A stretch of 48,397 nucleotides of DNA, from assembly GCF_001279725.1 (NCBI RefSeq), contig NZ_LGDE01000430.1, forward strand, positions 1 to 48,397, written 5' to 3'. Shown here in pieces: positions 31,023 through 39,357 of this stretch. A program made the position numbers and the translations under genes. Position 1 is the stretch's first letter. Each line of letters begins with the position of its first letter. The notes beneath the pieces were generated by a model that saw nothing but the letters and a program-made list of their open reading frames with translations, was not told where the DNA came from and searched no databases. The stretch is from Streptomyces sp. WM4235 (lineage in GTDB: Bacteria > Actinomycetota > Actinomycetes > Streptomycetales > Streptomycetaceae).

Positions 31023-33161
31023 GTGAACGGGCAGCGGGGCGATATCGGCTTGGCGGAACCCACCTCCGCGCTGGAGGGCGACGAGGACCACTTCGAGCCG
31101 GGGGGCGGTGCGCTCTTCCTCCTGCTGTTGGAAGACGGTACGGATGAGATGCGGGCCGCGATCGATGAGCAGATGGATGCGGTGGCCGCCTGGTGGGTGA
31201 AGGCACCCCCCGAGGGGCCGGGGTTCACGAAGGTGGAGCCGGAGTATCCCCCGGCCGGCCGTCACGATGTGGAACGGTTCCTCGCCGGTTCGCACATCCG
31301 GGAAGTGGAGGCTGATGTTCCGTTGGTGCTGTACGTGACCGGGCACGGGATCACGTCAGCGGCGTCGACGCACTACGCGGTCTTGCGGAACACCAGTACC
31401 GAGCGGCTGCTCGCGACCGGGCTCAGGACCAGCGAGATCATCGCTGCCGCACTGGACTCGCTCTCCCGGGACGTTCTGGTGATCGTCAACATGTGCGAGT
31501 CCTCTGACATCGGATCCGAACTCCTGGCGATGGAGCGGGAACTCACGCAACGCGCGGAATCCGCGACGCTCCACGTGCTGACGACCGCGGGGCCCAAACG
31601 CAAGGTGCTGGGCGGCGCGTTCGCGGCGATCCTCCGGGAGGCGTACGAGCTGCTGAGCTCCAGCGAGGAGATCACCCGCCCCTTCCTCACGATGGAGGAG
31701 TTCAGCGCGGCCCTGCGTCAGGCGACCCGGGCCATCAACGCGAGGGAAAGCCGCAAGCTGGAGCAGCCCCGGGTCATGTTGCCGGGCAAACAAGACGTCC
31801 CGACCGCGACGCTGCCGAATCCGGGATACCGGCCGGCTCCCGCGGCCGTGGAACCGGGCCGGCAGGAACTCGCGCCGACGCTGGAGCACCTGGACTACTG
31901 GCTGGAGAAGGCCAGCGGACGCCCCAACGCCACCGACGCCGGCTGGTACTTCTCCGGACGCCGGCCGCTGAACGAGCGTCTGACGTCATTCCTGCACGGG
32001 CCCGCCGCCGTCATGGTCGTCACCGGCATCGCCGCGAGCGGCAAGTCGGCGATCCTCGGCCGGGCGGTGACCCTCAGCGACGAGAGCTTCCGGCGCTCGC
32101 GCCGCTTCGAGGCCGCGGTCCGGCACTGCCCGGCCGAGACCGTACCCGGTGAGGGATCGGTGACGGTGGCGGTGACCGCCCACAACCGCGACCCTCTTGA
32201 TCTCCTGCGGGCGATCGCCGGGAAACTGGGGGCACGAGCGGATCCCGGCGGAGGCACCGATGCGCTGCGCAGGTGGCAGGCCGGGCTGAGACTGTTCCTG
32301 CGGACTCCCGGGCCGATGGTCACTGTCGTCGTCGACTCGCTGGACGAGGCGAACGACCCCATGGGGTGCGTGCACAACGCCCTCGTCCCGCTGGCCGGCC
32401 ACCGAACCGCCGAGGGGCCCCTGGACCACGTCCCGCCCCAGACCACGCGGGCCAAGCCCAAGGGACGCGGTGTCCGACTGGTCATCGCCGTCCGCAGCAG
32501 CAGCCCCGCCGACGAGACCTCCGGCGTCCAGGACGGCGAACACGAGCTCCTGACCGGGCTGGAAGCGTCGTTCGGGGAAGTCACCTTCCTGCGCACCGAC
32601 CGCACCGGGATGCGCGAGGACATCGCCGCGTACGTCCGGGCCCTCCTGGACGGCGAGGCCGCCTGGCAGGGGCAGGACCTGGACGGGGTCTCCCAGGTGG
32701 TGGCAGCCGCGGTCGGCCGGTCCTTCCTCGACGCCCGAGTGGCCGCGGAACAGCTCAGGACAGGCGGCCCGAGCCTTCTGAAGGACGCACGGTGGCTCGG
32801 CCGGTTGAATACTGGCACGGTTGGTCTGCTCGCCGCGGATCTGGACAGGGCCGCGGAGGACGGACTGGGGGCCGACGAAGCCCTGGCGCTGCTGCGCGCG
32901 ACCGCGTTCGGGCTGGGGCGCGGCATTCCGTGGGGGGAGGTATGGCCGGCGATGGCAGCGGTACTGCTCGAACGACCCCTGCAGGAAGCGGACGAGAAGA
33001 TTCGCAACCTGCTGGGCGGGCGTCTGGCCGGGTATCTCACCCATGACACCGAGGACGATCGTCGCGTGTATCGCCCGGCGCACGACAGCCTGGCAGCGGT
33101 CTTGAGGTGCTGGCCCGCGGGCGGGGCCGACCGGGGAGGGGGGAGTGGCAATGACGGCTGA
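31023..33161 (+). CDS. Caspase-like protease fused to a STAND NTPase
   Basis: A signal-transduction NTPase of about 712 residues. The N-terminal caspase-like domain (residues 20-230) has the catalytic pair H108 in YVTGHGITS and C158 in VIVNMCESSDIGSEL. A linker leads to a STAND/NACHT-type ATPase with Walker A GIAASGKS at residues 335-342 and Walker B VTVVVDSLDEAND around D438. A winged-helix-like region and helices follow to the end. There is no WD40 or TPR sensor on this chain; it is supplied by the next gene, whose start overlaps this end by 11 bp. STAND proteins switch on when a sensor detects a trigger, here probably releasing protease activity. The start codon is uncertain (GTG 31023, TTG 31005 or TTG 31050). 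Confidence 0.85.
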   Translation: MNGQRGDIGLAEPTSALEGDEDHFEPGGGALFLLLLEDGTDEMRAAIDEQMDAVAAWWVKAPPEGPGFTKVEPEYPPAGRHDVERFLAGSHIREVEADVPLVLYVTGHGITSAASTHYAVLRNTSTERLLATGLRTSEIIAAALDSLSRDVLVIVNMCESSDIGSELLAMERELTQRAESATLHVLTTAGPKRKVLGGAFAAILREAYELLSSSEEITRPFLTMEEFSAALRQATRAINARESRKLEQPRVMLPGKQDVPTATLPNPGYRPAPAAVEPGRQELAPTLEHLDYWLEKASGRPNATDAGWYFSGRRPLNERLTSFLHGPAAVMVVTGIAASGKSAILGRAVTLSDESFRRSRRFEAAVRHCPAETVPGEGSVTVAVTAHNRDPLDLLRAIAGKLGARADPGGGTDALRRWQAGLRLFLRTPGPMVTVVVDSLDEANDPMGCVHNALVPLAGHRTAEGPLDHVPPQTTRAKPKGRGVRLVIAVRSSSPADETSGVQDGEHELLTGLEASFGEVTFLRTDRTGMREDIAAYVRALLDGEAAWQGQDLDGVSQVVAAAVGRSFLDARVAAEQLRTGGPSLLKDARWLGRLNTGTVGLLAADLDRAAEDGLGADEALALLRATAFGLGRGIPWGEVWPAMAAVLLERPLQEADEKIRNLLGGRLAGYLTHDTEDDRRVYRPAHDSLAAVLRCWPAGGADRGGGSGNDG

Positions 33162-35514
33162 GCATGAGAGCACGGCAGGCGAACAGGCGGGCGAACCTGA
33201 TGTGCACGCCCGGATCGCCGAGGCCCTGGCGGCGCTGGTGGCCAGGGACGGGGAGACGCCCCCGCCGCCGTACGTACGCCGGTACCTGGCCGGCCACGCC
33301 AGGCTGGGAGGGGCGCTCGACGATGCCCATGTCCCGCCCGAGCTGCTGCCCTGGGCGACAGGCGCGGGAATCCGGGGACTTCTGGCGTCATCCGGGGAGC
33401 GGGACCCGGGGTCGTGGCTGGAGGCGTGGGCCACGGTCGAACCCTACTTGCACCGGGCGGACGTACCCTCACGGCTGGCCAGCCTCCATCTGGCCTACGC
33501 AGGCCTGCGCTTCCTCCGGGTGTCACGGTCGCAGGCCCGCATGCCCGCAGAGGTGGCCTCGCCCCCCAGCTCACGGATGACGGTCCTGTGGTCCCAGTGG
33601 ACCCCGCCCGTCAACGTCCTGGCGAAGGTGGCCGTCCCCGTGCACTCCCTCGCGTCATGGACCACACTGGACGGCCGCCCCCTCGTCGCGGCGGGAGACG
33701 AACACGGCGGCATCGAGATCATCGACCCGGTCGACGGAAGCGCGGTGGGCGAGCGCATCAGCGCGCACGAGGGGACGGTTGGCTGCCTGCTCAGCGAAAC
33801 CCGAGCCGGCCAAGGGCCGGTGCTGGTATCGGGCAGTGCCGACGGCTCCGTCCGCGCGTGGGACCCGGTCCACGGCTCACTCATCGACCAGATACACCAG
33901 CCGGCCAGTGTCTGGATCGACGACGTGAGCACCTACCGTGACAGCGAGGGCGAGCCGGCCGTACTCGCCGTCAACGGCTTCGCCGAAGTGGTGCGCTGGA
34001 ACGAGCGGATGGGATCACAGGACCTGCTGGTACTGCCGGGCGTGAAGCCACGGACCGGCAAGGTCGCCCTGACCACCATCGAGGACGAGACGGGAAGGCG
34101 CCTGCTCGCCATCGCCGACGGCACATCGCTGACCTTCCGGGAGCCGGACGACTGCCGGCACGTCACCGCGGCGTTCGACCTGCCCAGCCCCGTTCGCGCC
34201 CTGACGTCCACCACCCGCCCCGGCCAGGTGGCCGCAGGGCATGCCGACGGATCCGTCACCGTCTGGGACATCGGGGGGAACACCGCGACCTGGAACACCG
34301 ACGCGGGGCCCGTGACCAGCCTGACCGCTCTGGCCGTCGGCTCCCGTCACCTGCTGGCCGCGGGATCGGGCAGGGACATCGCCCTGTGGGACACCGGACA
34401 CACCGGACCTCCCACGTCGCTGACCGGCCACAGCGAACCGGTGACCGCCCTGACCCGGGTCACACTGGAGGGCGGCGACGCCCTCGCGTCCGCCTCCTTG
34501 GACAACACTCTGCGCCTGTGGGACCACAAGGCTCTCGACAAGGCCCTCGGAACGGGCCTTCCCGCGCCTCCCCGCGTAACCAACGGGACTTTGGCCCGTG
34601 ACGACCACACAAGTCCTTCCTGGTTCGCACTCAGCGGCAGCCATCCCGGCATCGAGGTATGGGACATCGTCGGTGGGGCGGTCGTGGCCGGCGTGTCCAC
34701 CGAAGCCCCTCCCATCGCCGTGACCTGGGGGCAACGGGCACAGGGCCGAGTCCTGCTGTGGGCCGGCCCCGACCACCGCATCCACATGTGGGACGCGAGC
34801 ACACGAACCCACCTCCCGCACCCCCTTGAGGGTCACATCATGCGAGTGCGGGCACTCGCCCCTCTGACGACCCCGGAAGGACGCCACCTGCTTCTCAGCG
34901 GCTCCGACGACTACACCGCCAAACTGTGGGACCTGGACGACGGCAGCCTGCTGTGCCACTGGAGCGGCCATGACCTGCGTGTTCTCGCGGTCGCCGCCGC
35001 CTTGGACCACCACGGCCAGGAATGGTTCGCCACTGCCGGCGCCGACGGCACCGTCCGCCTGTGGAGCATCGAGGAAGGCGCCCTGCGACAGCCCTTCCGA
35101 TGCATGCAGGGCCGCATCCACGCCATCGGCATCAACCCCAGTCCCGCCGGCGGAATGCCCCCGCACCTCGCCAGTGCCGGACAGGACGGCACGATCCGCC
35201 TGTGGGACCTCCTCGAGCACCGCCAGTTGAACGAACCGCTCAGAGGTCACACCGGCACCGTGCGCGCCGTCACCCTCTGGACACTCGACAGCCTCGGAAG
35301 CTTCCTCGCCAGCGCCTCCGACGACGGAACGATCAGGATCTGGAACACCGCCACCGCCCGCTGCCTCCTGCTCCTCGCCACCGGTAGTCCCGTCCGAACC
35401 CTTTCCGCCCATCCCTCACCCAGCCCCACGCGCATCGTGCTCGCGTTCGCCGGCGAGGCCGGCGCCGCCACACTCGAAATCGAACTCAGCGAACGCGGGC
35501 GCAAGACCCCCTGA
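33151..35514 (+). CDS. WD40-repeat protein, separate sensor of the caspase-STAND system
   Basis: A 787-residue protein. ATG 33151 follows a GGGAGGGGGGAG ribosome site and lies inside the end of the caspase-STAND gene. Residues 1-160 are helical (ARIAEALAALVARDGETPPPPYVRRYLAGHARLGGAL). From about 165 to 785 I count 13-14 WD40-type blades, e.g. SGSADGSVRAWDP, AAGHADGSVTVWDI, ASASLDNTLRLWDH, SGSDDYTAKLWDL, ATAGADGTVRLWSI, ASAGQDGTIRLWDL and ASASDDGTIRIWNT, enough for two seven-bladed propellers. In eukaryotic and many bacterial STAND proteins the propellers are on the same chain as the NTPase; here they are split off. The N-terminal helices may dock to the NTPase. It is a probable recognition subunit. 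Confidence 0.9.
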   Translation: MTAEHESTAGEQAGEPDVHARIAEALAALVARDGETPPPPYVRRYLAGHARLGGALDDAHVPPELLPWATGAGIRGLLASSGERDPGSWLEAWATVEPYLHRADVPSRLASLHLAYAGLRFLRVSRSQARMPAEVASPPSSRMTVLWSQWTPPVNVLAKVAVPVHSLASWTTLDGRPLVAAGDEHGGIEIIDPVDGSAVGERISAHEGTVGCLLSETRAGQGPVLVSGSADGSVRAWDPVHGSLIDQIHQPASVWIDDVSTYRDSEGEPAVLAVNGFAEVVRWNERMGSQDLLVLPGVKPRTGKVALTTIEDETGRRLLAIADGTSLTFREPDDCRHVTAAFDLPSPVRALTSTTRPGQVAAGHADGSVTVWDIGGNTATWNTDAGPVTSLTALAVGSRHLLAAGSGRDIALWDTGHTGPPTSLTGHSEPVTALTRVTLEGGDALASASLDNTLRLWDHKALDKALGTGLPAPPRVTNGTLARDDHTSPSWFALSGSHPGIEVWDIVGGAVVAGVSTEAPPIAVTWGQRAQGRVLLWAGPDHRIHMWDASTRTHLPHPLEGHIMRVRALAPLTTPEGRHLLLSGSDDYTAKLWDLDDGSLLCHWSGHDLRVLAVAAALDHHGQEWFATAGADGTVRLWSIEEGALRQPFRCMQGRIHAIGINPSPAGGMPPHLASAGQDGTIRLWDLLEHRQLNEPLRGHTGTVRAVTLWTLDSLGSFLASASDDGTIRIWNTATARCLLLLATGSPVRTLSAHPSPSPTRIVLAFAGEAGAATLEIELSERGRKTP

Positions 35515-35789
35515 CACCATGCGCCCCCTGAAATCCCTCGTGCGCCCCCAACTGATCGCACCAACCGCTCGCTTCAGTCGGTCCAGCGCATAAAAATGAT
35601 CGTTCGGCATGTGACAACGACATCAGGTCGCGAGACTCCGCATCACCCCTGTGCCGCGCCACCGCACAACGTCTCTTCTCACGAACCCTGCCCGTTCGGC
35701 GACCCGTGCCGGCAACAGCGAACCGACGAGCCACGAGCATGACCGGCGCACATACCCTGCTGGGCGCGGCCGGAGCAAGGAGCGGCCAC
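35515..35789. other. 275-bp gap before the RES gene
   Basis: No gene. An AT-rich patch GCATAAAAATGATCG at 35588-35602 may hold the RES promoter. No strong hairpin was seen after the WD40 gene, so readthrough into the RES gene is possible. Confidence 0.45.
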
Positions 35790-36485
35790 ATGACCACGGC
35801 TGAGAACGACCCGGGCGTCAGCCTGATCCAGGCGCCCGAGCGTGGTATCTGGCGCTTGGGCAAGGCGAACGAACCCCTGAAGTACGAAACGATCAGCAAG
35901 GCAGACGCCTCAAGCCCCGGAGGCAACCGCTGGAGCCTGGTGAGCTACGGAACCCTCTACTGCGCCACGGACCCCGACGGCTGCTTCGCCGAGGCCCTGG
36001 CACCCTTCCGGGTCCACCCCACCATGCTCGAAGTCGTCGCGGAGGACTGGAAAGGCGCCTCCTACCTGCCCCCGGGCCATCTTCCCCGGGACTGGTCCAC
36101 ACGCCACACCCTCGTCCGCTTACAGCCCGTCAAGGAGGCACGCTTCCTTGACGTCGACGACGAGCGCACCCTGAAAGCCCTCTCCCGAGAACTCCGCCAC
36201 GAACTGGCGGCACTCGGAGTGCCGAGACTGACCCCCGCGCACACCCAGGGTTTCAACCGGCGCATCACGCGCCAGATCTCGGCGTGGGCCATCACCCAGC
36301 GCACCGGCCCCTCCGAGCGGGAACGCCTCATCCACGGCATCGCGTACCGGTCCCGCTTCGGCTTGCGCCAGTGCTGGGCCGTCTTCAGCGATGTCGAGCT
36401 CAAGCAGGAAGAGTCCAGCCTGGTCTTTCCCGAGGCGGAAGCCCTGCGCCAGGTCGCCGACGAGTACGGACTCAAGATGCTCTGA
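35790..36485 (+). CDS. RES-domain protein (probable toxin, NAD-degrading family)
   Basis: A 231-residue protein; ATG 35790 follows a good AAGGAG. RES-domain features in order are R in GIWRLGKANEPLKYE, the segment GGNRWSLVSYGTLYCATDPDGCFAEALAPFR with its E, and the late conserved S/R region in GIAYRSRFGLRQCWAVF. RES-domain toxins act on NAD+ and are normally neutralised by a partner with an Xre/MbcA-like domain. That partner is probably the 132-residue protein at 37126, but it lies downstream and about 640 bp away, whereas RES-Xre pairs usually have the antitoxin first. Codon 111 is TTA, which in Streptomyces needs the bldA tRNA, so production may be tied to development. It follows the WD40 gene on the same strand. 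Confidence 0.75.
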   Translation: MTTAENDPGVSLIQAPERGIWRLGKANEPLKYETISKADASSPGGNRWSLVSYGTLYCATDPDGCFAEALAPFRVHPTMLEVVAEDWKGASYLPPGHLPRDWSTRHTLVRLQPVKEARFLDVDDERTLKALSRELRHELAALGVPRLTPAHTQGFNRRITRQISAWAITQRTGPSERERLIHGIAYRSRFGLRQCWAVFSDVELKQEESSLVFPEAEALRQVADEYGLKML

Positions 36486-36698
36486 CCGTAGGCCCACCCA
36501 AAACCCACCCGCTTGCCTACCCGAAAGACCCCCGTAAAACACCCGGTCTCCCCGTAGTCCGAAAGGGGGATTCCCGGCCGAGTTCGTTGGCGGGAAGGCC
36601 CTCGTATGCCACGGTCGGCTGGAGAGTCCGTGCAGGTGAGACGGTAATTGCCTTTCCCAACCGCTCTGTTGGCGGATCGTGAGGAGACGTGTCGGTTC

Positions 36699-36729
36699 TT
36701 GCCAACAGGTGGAGTTGGATAGTGATAAT
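36699..36729 (+). promoter_or_regulatory. Candidate promoter before the small frame
   Basis: TTGCCA at 36699-36704 and GATAAT at 36724-36729 with a 19-bp spacer form a plausible, slightly long -35/-10 pair in a locally AT-rich stretch. It is 44 bp upstream of the ATG at 36773. A short inverted repeat, CCAAC/GTTGG, lies at about 36658-36672. Confidence 0.4.
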
Positions 36730-36772
36730 GGGTAACCTGAGAAGGACCAGCGACGGAGATGCAGGGGGAATC

Positions 36773-36901
36773 ATGATCACGAAGAGTGCCTTCTTACCGC
36801 CGGACTGCCCGACGTCCGTCCTGGCGCCACCCGCCCGGGGCCTGGACCCCCTCGGTCATTCCAGCACCGCATCTCATCCGGCCGGGAAGCGACGATGCTG
36901 A
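36773..36901 (+). CDS. Possible 42-residue protein with TTA codon
   Basis: ATG 36773 is preceded by an excellent GCAGGGGG ribosome site and a candidate promoter. The peptide begins MITKSAFLPPDCPTSVLAP and ends in HPAGKRRC, with two cysteines, many prolines and no membrane helix. The leucine of AFLPP is TTA (codon 8). It lies between the RES and Xre genes on the same strand and might be a leader, a small regulator or a precursor peptide. The good initiation signals are the main support; no family is recognised. Confidence 0.4.
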   Translation: MITKSAFLPPDCPTSVLAPPARGLDPLGHSSTASHPAGKRRC

Positions 36902-37125
36902 GTGCCGGCATGTAGCAGGCGCCCACCTACCCGAAGAGGTCATGCTCACCCACGGGGTCAGGTGCATCCGAAGCGTTCACCTGCTCGCCGAGGCCGAGCG
37001 TCTTGAGTTCGTCCCTCGCGGCAGCATGCGACAGCCAGGTCCTGTGCGCATTCCAAGCACCCATTGTCCGACACGTGACCGCCACCAAACTGGCGCATAG
37101 TCAGGCACCGAGGGAGAACCACGCC

Positions 37126-37524
37126 ATGCCCATCGAGACCACCACGGCCCCCAGCAAGAGCGATCTCATCGCCGGATGGGTACATGTCGCCACCGTGCGC
37201 ATGCACATCAGCGAGATCGCCCGCTTCCTCCAGGACAACCTCGGCCAGAGACTGACTGCCAGGATCGCAGGCATCAGCGACCCCAAGCAGATCGGCAAGT
37301 GGGCCTCGGGCGTGACCACGCCGCGCCCGGAGTCCGAGGAGCGACTGCGTGCCGCCCTTCAGGTCTTCCAGCTGATCCAGGACGCCGAAAGCCTCTACAC
37401 CGCACGCGCCTGGATGATCGGAATGAATCCGCAGCTCGAGGACGAGGCACCCGCACAGTGCATCGCCGCCGGACGCTTCCGCGATGTCATGGTCGCTGCG
37501 CGCGCCTACGTCGACGGCAGCTGA
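37126..37524 (+). CDS. Xre/MbcA-ParS-like (DUF2384) probable antitoxin
   Basis: A 132-residue protein; ATG 37126 follows CGAGGGAGAACC. The N-terminal half has a helix-turn-helix-like arrangement (HISEIARFLQDNLGQRLTARIAGISDPKQIGKWASGVTTP). The C-terminal half resembles the toxin-binding domain of RES antitoxins (PRPESEERLRAALQVFQLIQDAES, then ARAWMIGMNPQLEDEAPAQCIAAGRFRDVMVAARAYVDG). It would neutralise a RES toxin and repress its own promoter. The RES gene is upstream on the same strand, separated by about 640 bp that include a possible 42-residue protein, an unusual order and spacing. An orphan role is also possible. Confidence 0.75.
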   Translation: MPIETTTAPSKSDLIAGWVHVATVRMHISEIARFLQDNLGQRLTARIAGISDPKQIGKWASGVTTPRPESEERLRAALQVFQLIQDAESLYTARAWMIGMNPQLEDEAPAQCIAAGRFRDVMVAARAYVDGS

Positions 37525-37800
37525 CCGGCATCTCCAACCCTCTGCGCCACCCGCGTTCGGTGTTGACCGACCGGCCACCATGCCGCGGGGCCCTCAGGCG
37601 TGCGGTGTCCGGGCGTTCGTATGGCGTCAAGGCATGGGTGAGGGCGGAGACGAGCCGGCGGTTCGTGTCGCGGATCGCCGGCGGCGAGTACCGGGTCTCG
37701 GGGCGCTTCGACCTCAACATCAGCAGTGCGTCAGTTCGATGAAGAGGGCAGAGTGTGCAGCGGTGTGAAAGGGCATCGATGAGACCCAGACAGGCGATGA
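37525..37800. other. 276-bp gap
   Basis: No convincing gene. It contains the promoter region for the secreted protein at 37801; no clear -35/-10 pair or hairpin was recognised. Confidence 0.4.
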
Positions 37801-38685
37801 GTGAAGCGATTACGGGCACGGATCGGCGCGGCAACTCTGACGGTTCCGCTGTCGATGACACTCGGAACGCAGGGCGTGCAGGCTGCTCCGCTTGAGGAAG
37901 TGCCGTTGCCGCTTCAACGCGACGCCGAACAGTTGGTTCGGCCTGGAGAGCGGATCAGCGTCACGGTGGGCCTGCAGGACTCCATCGACAATGGCGACAG
38001 GGTCTTCTCTCCGGCGTTCACCGCGGACGGCCGGATGAGGATGAACGATCCGCACGTCACCGCGGTCATGACGATCTCCTGCACCGCCGTGCCCGGGTCC
38101 TACGAAGTGCGCATCGGATCGGGTGGGGATCGGAACCCCTCCGAGGTCGGGTCGCTCTGGGGGAGTGTCCGAGTGGCTCCGGTCGGGGAAGCGGAGCGTG
38201 CGGCCTGCGCCCGGCGGGTGTCCGAGCTGCCGCCCGAGCCCCGGGAGGAGCGTTGGCCCGCGCATGTGGAGTGGCCCGGGAGCCCGTGGGACGTCAGGTC
38301 GGTGCGGGCCGGCGGGGAGATGAAGGCCACCGACGGCCTGGAGATGGCCGGCGACGGAGAGGTCACGTTGACCTCGTCGGCGTTCACGCGCCCCGTGGTC
38401 ATGCACGGAGCGAGGGTGCTCTCCGCGACCGTCCGCATCAGGTGCGACGCGACCCCGGGCATTCACACCGTGGTCTGGCGACAGAAGGCGAAGGTGGGGT
38501 CCAAGGTCTGGGCAAGGCTGCGGGTCGAACCCGCAGCCCCTGACTGCCACGACCCTGCCCCCACACTGGCCGACAGGATCAAGAGCCCGACTTCCTGGTT
38601 GGCGGCGGCAGGCATCTGTGCCGCCGCGCTCGCTGCAAGGGCATACGTCCTGAAGCGCAGGCGGCGTGCCTACTCTCTCCTGTGA
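37801..38685 (+). CDS. Secreted, membrane-anchored two-domain protein with TTA codon 4
   Basis: A 294-residue exported protein starting at GTG 37801. The signal peptide (KRLRARIGAATLTVPLSMTLGTQGVQAAP) is followed by two repeated beta-rich domains. Each is built around a strand, a turn and one cysteine: RISVTVGLQDSIDNG ... MTISCTAVPGSYEVRIGS at about 50-110, and GEVTLTSSAFTRPVVMHG ... RIRCDATPGIHTVVWRQKA at about 170-240. The end has a transmembrane helix (SWLAAAGICAAALAARAYVL) and basic tail KRRRRAYSLL. The function is not known; a cell-surface binding protein is likely. The fourth codon is TTA, so translation may depend on the bldA tRNA and occur during development. It lies in the same island as the caspase and RES genes. 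Confidence 0.7.
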   Translation: MKRLRARIGAATLTVPLSMTLGTQGVQAAPLEEVPLPLQRDAEQLVRPGERISVTVGLQDSIDNGDRVFSPAFTADGRMRMNDPHVTAVMTISCTAVPGSYEVRIGSGGDRNPSEVGSLWGSVRVAPVGEAERAACARRVSELPPEPREERWPAHVEWPGSPWDVRSVRAGGEMKATDGLEMAGDGEVTLTSSAFTRPVVMHGARVLSATVRIRCDATPGIHTVVWRQKAKVGSKVWARLRVEPAAPDCHDPAPTLADRIKSPTSWLAAAGICAAALAARAYVLKRRRRAYSLL

Positions 38686-38773
38686 TGGCTGAGGCACACC
38701 GACTGCCCAAACTCCTCGACAGACGCTGCCCGTTACCGCGGGCGAAGCCGGCCCAACGGCTTCCGCGGAGGGC

Positions 38774-39226
38774 TCATCCTCCGTGTGACGCGATGAAGGC
38801 GCGCAACTCATCCCGCGGATCGCGGCCCATGCTGTTCCCCCAGATCTGATTCGTCCGCTCCCCGTCGGTGATTCCGGCGAGCAGCATGTCGCGCATGGCC
38901 GAGGTGGCCGCACCTCGCGCCTCCGCCGCGCGGTGACGGCTGCTCGCCCCCTCTCCGCCGTCGTCCCCGCTCGGGACGTCGGCGGCGGTCAAGGCCTCGA
39001 CCAGTTGGCGCTCCCACCTCAGCACCCGTCTCCAGGCGTACATCTCTCCCTGCGCGGAACCCATGTGCTGGAGGCCCACCAGATCCCACCCCCGGCTCTT
39101 CGACAGGGGTGCGGCCGGGGAGACCCATGCGGTGGCCAACGCGGCGGCGGTCCAGGAGAGTTCCTCGTCGGTGGCGCCGGAGTGGGGTGCACCGGTGTGG
39201 TTCTGGTCCCGCGGTTCGTCGTCCAT
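38774..39226 (-). CDS. Hypothetical protein, helical
   Basis: A protein of about 150 residues (ATG 39226, MDDEPRDQNH). It has helical, acidic and alanine-rich parts: LSWTAAALATAWVSPAAP, HMGSAQGEMYAWRRVLRWERQLVEALTAADVP and ARGAATSAMRDMLLAGITDGERTNQIWG. There is no signal, membrane helix or recognised domain. No ribosome site precedes ATG 39226, but TACGCT lies at about 39233-39238, so a leaderless start is possible. The longer start at 39280 is less likely. The upstream region contains an imperfect inverted repeat. It is transcribed away from the membrane protein at 39358. Confidence 0.55.
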   Translation of the reverse strand: MDDEPRDQNHTGAPHSGATDEELSWTAAALATAWVSPAAPLSKSRGWDLVGLQHMGSAQGEMYAWRRVLRWERQLVEALTAADVPSGDDGGEGASSRHRAAEARGAATSAMRDMLLAGITDGERTNQIWGNSMGRDPRDELRAFIASHGG

Positions 39227-39244
39227 GAGGTGGAGCGTAACCCA

Positions 39245-39265
39245 TTGTCGTCTGATTGACGATAA
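39245..39265. promoter_or_regulatory. Imperfect operator-like inverted repeat
   Basis: TTGTCGTC (39245-39252) and GACGATAA (39258-39265) form an 8-bp inverted repeat with one mismatch and a 5-bp centre, in AT-rich DNA between the divergent genes at 39226 and 39358. It may be a binding site for a regulator of one or both. No neighbouring regulator gene is obvious. Confidence 0.45.
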
Positions 39266-39357
39266 TGATGACGAGGGCATGATCAGCTAGGGTGGCGCAC
39301 GCCCGGTGGCGGAGTCCGGCCACCTCGGCGTAGGCGAACACCCTTCGGAGATGTCAA

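Noticed and set aside
36773..36901. Lanthipeptide precursor
   Set aside because: Two cysteines and many prolines were tempting, but there is no modifying enzyme nearby and no leader/core pattern.
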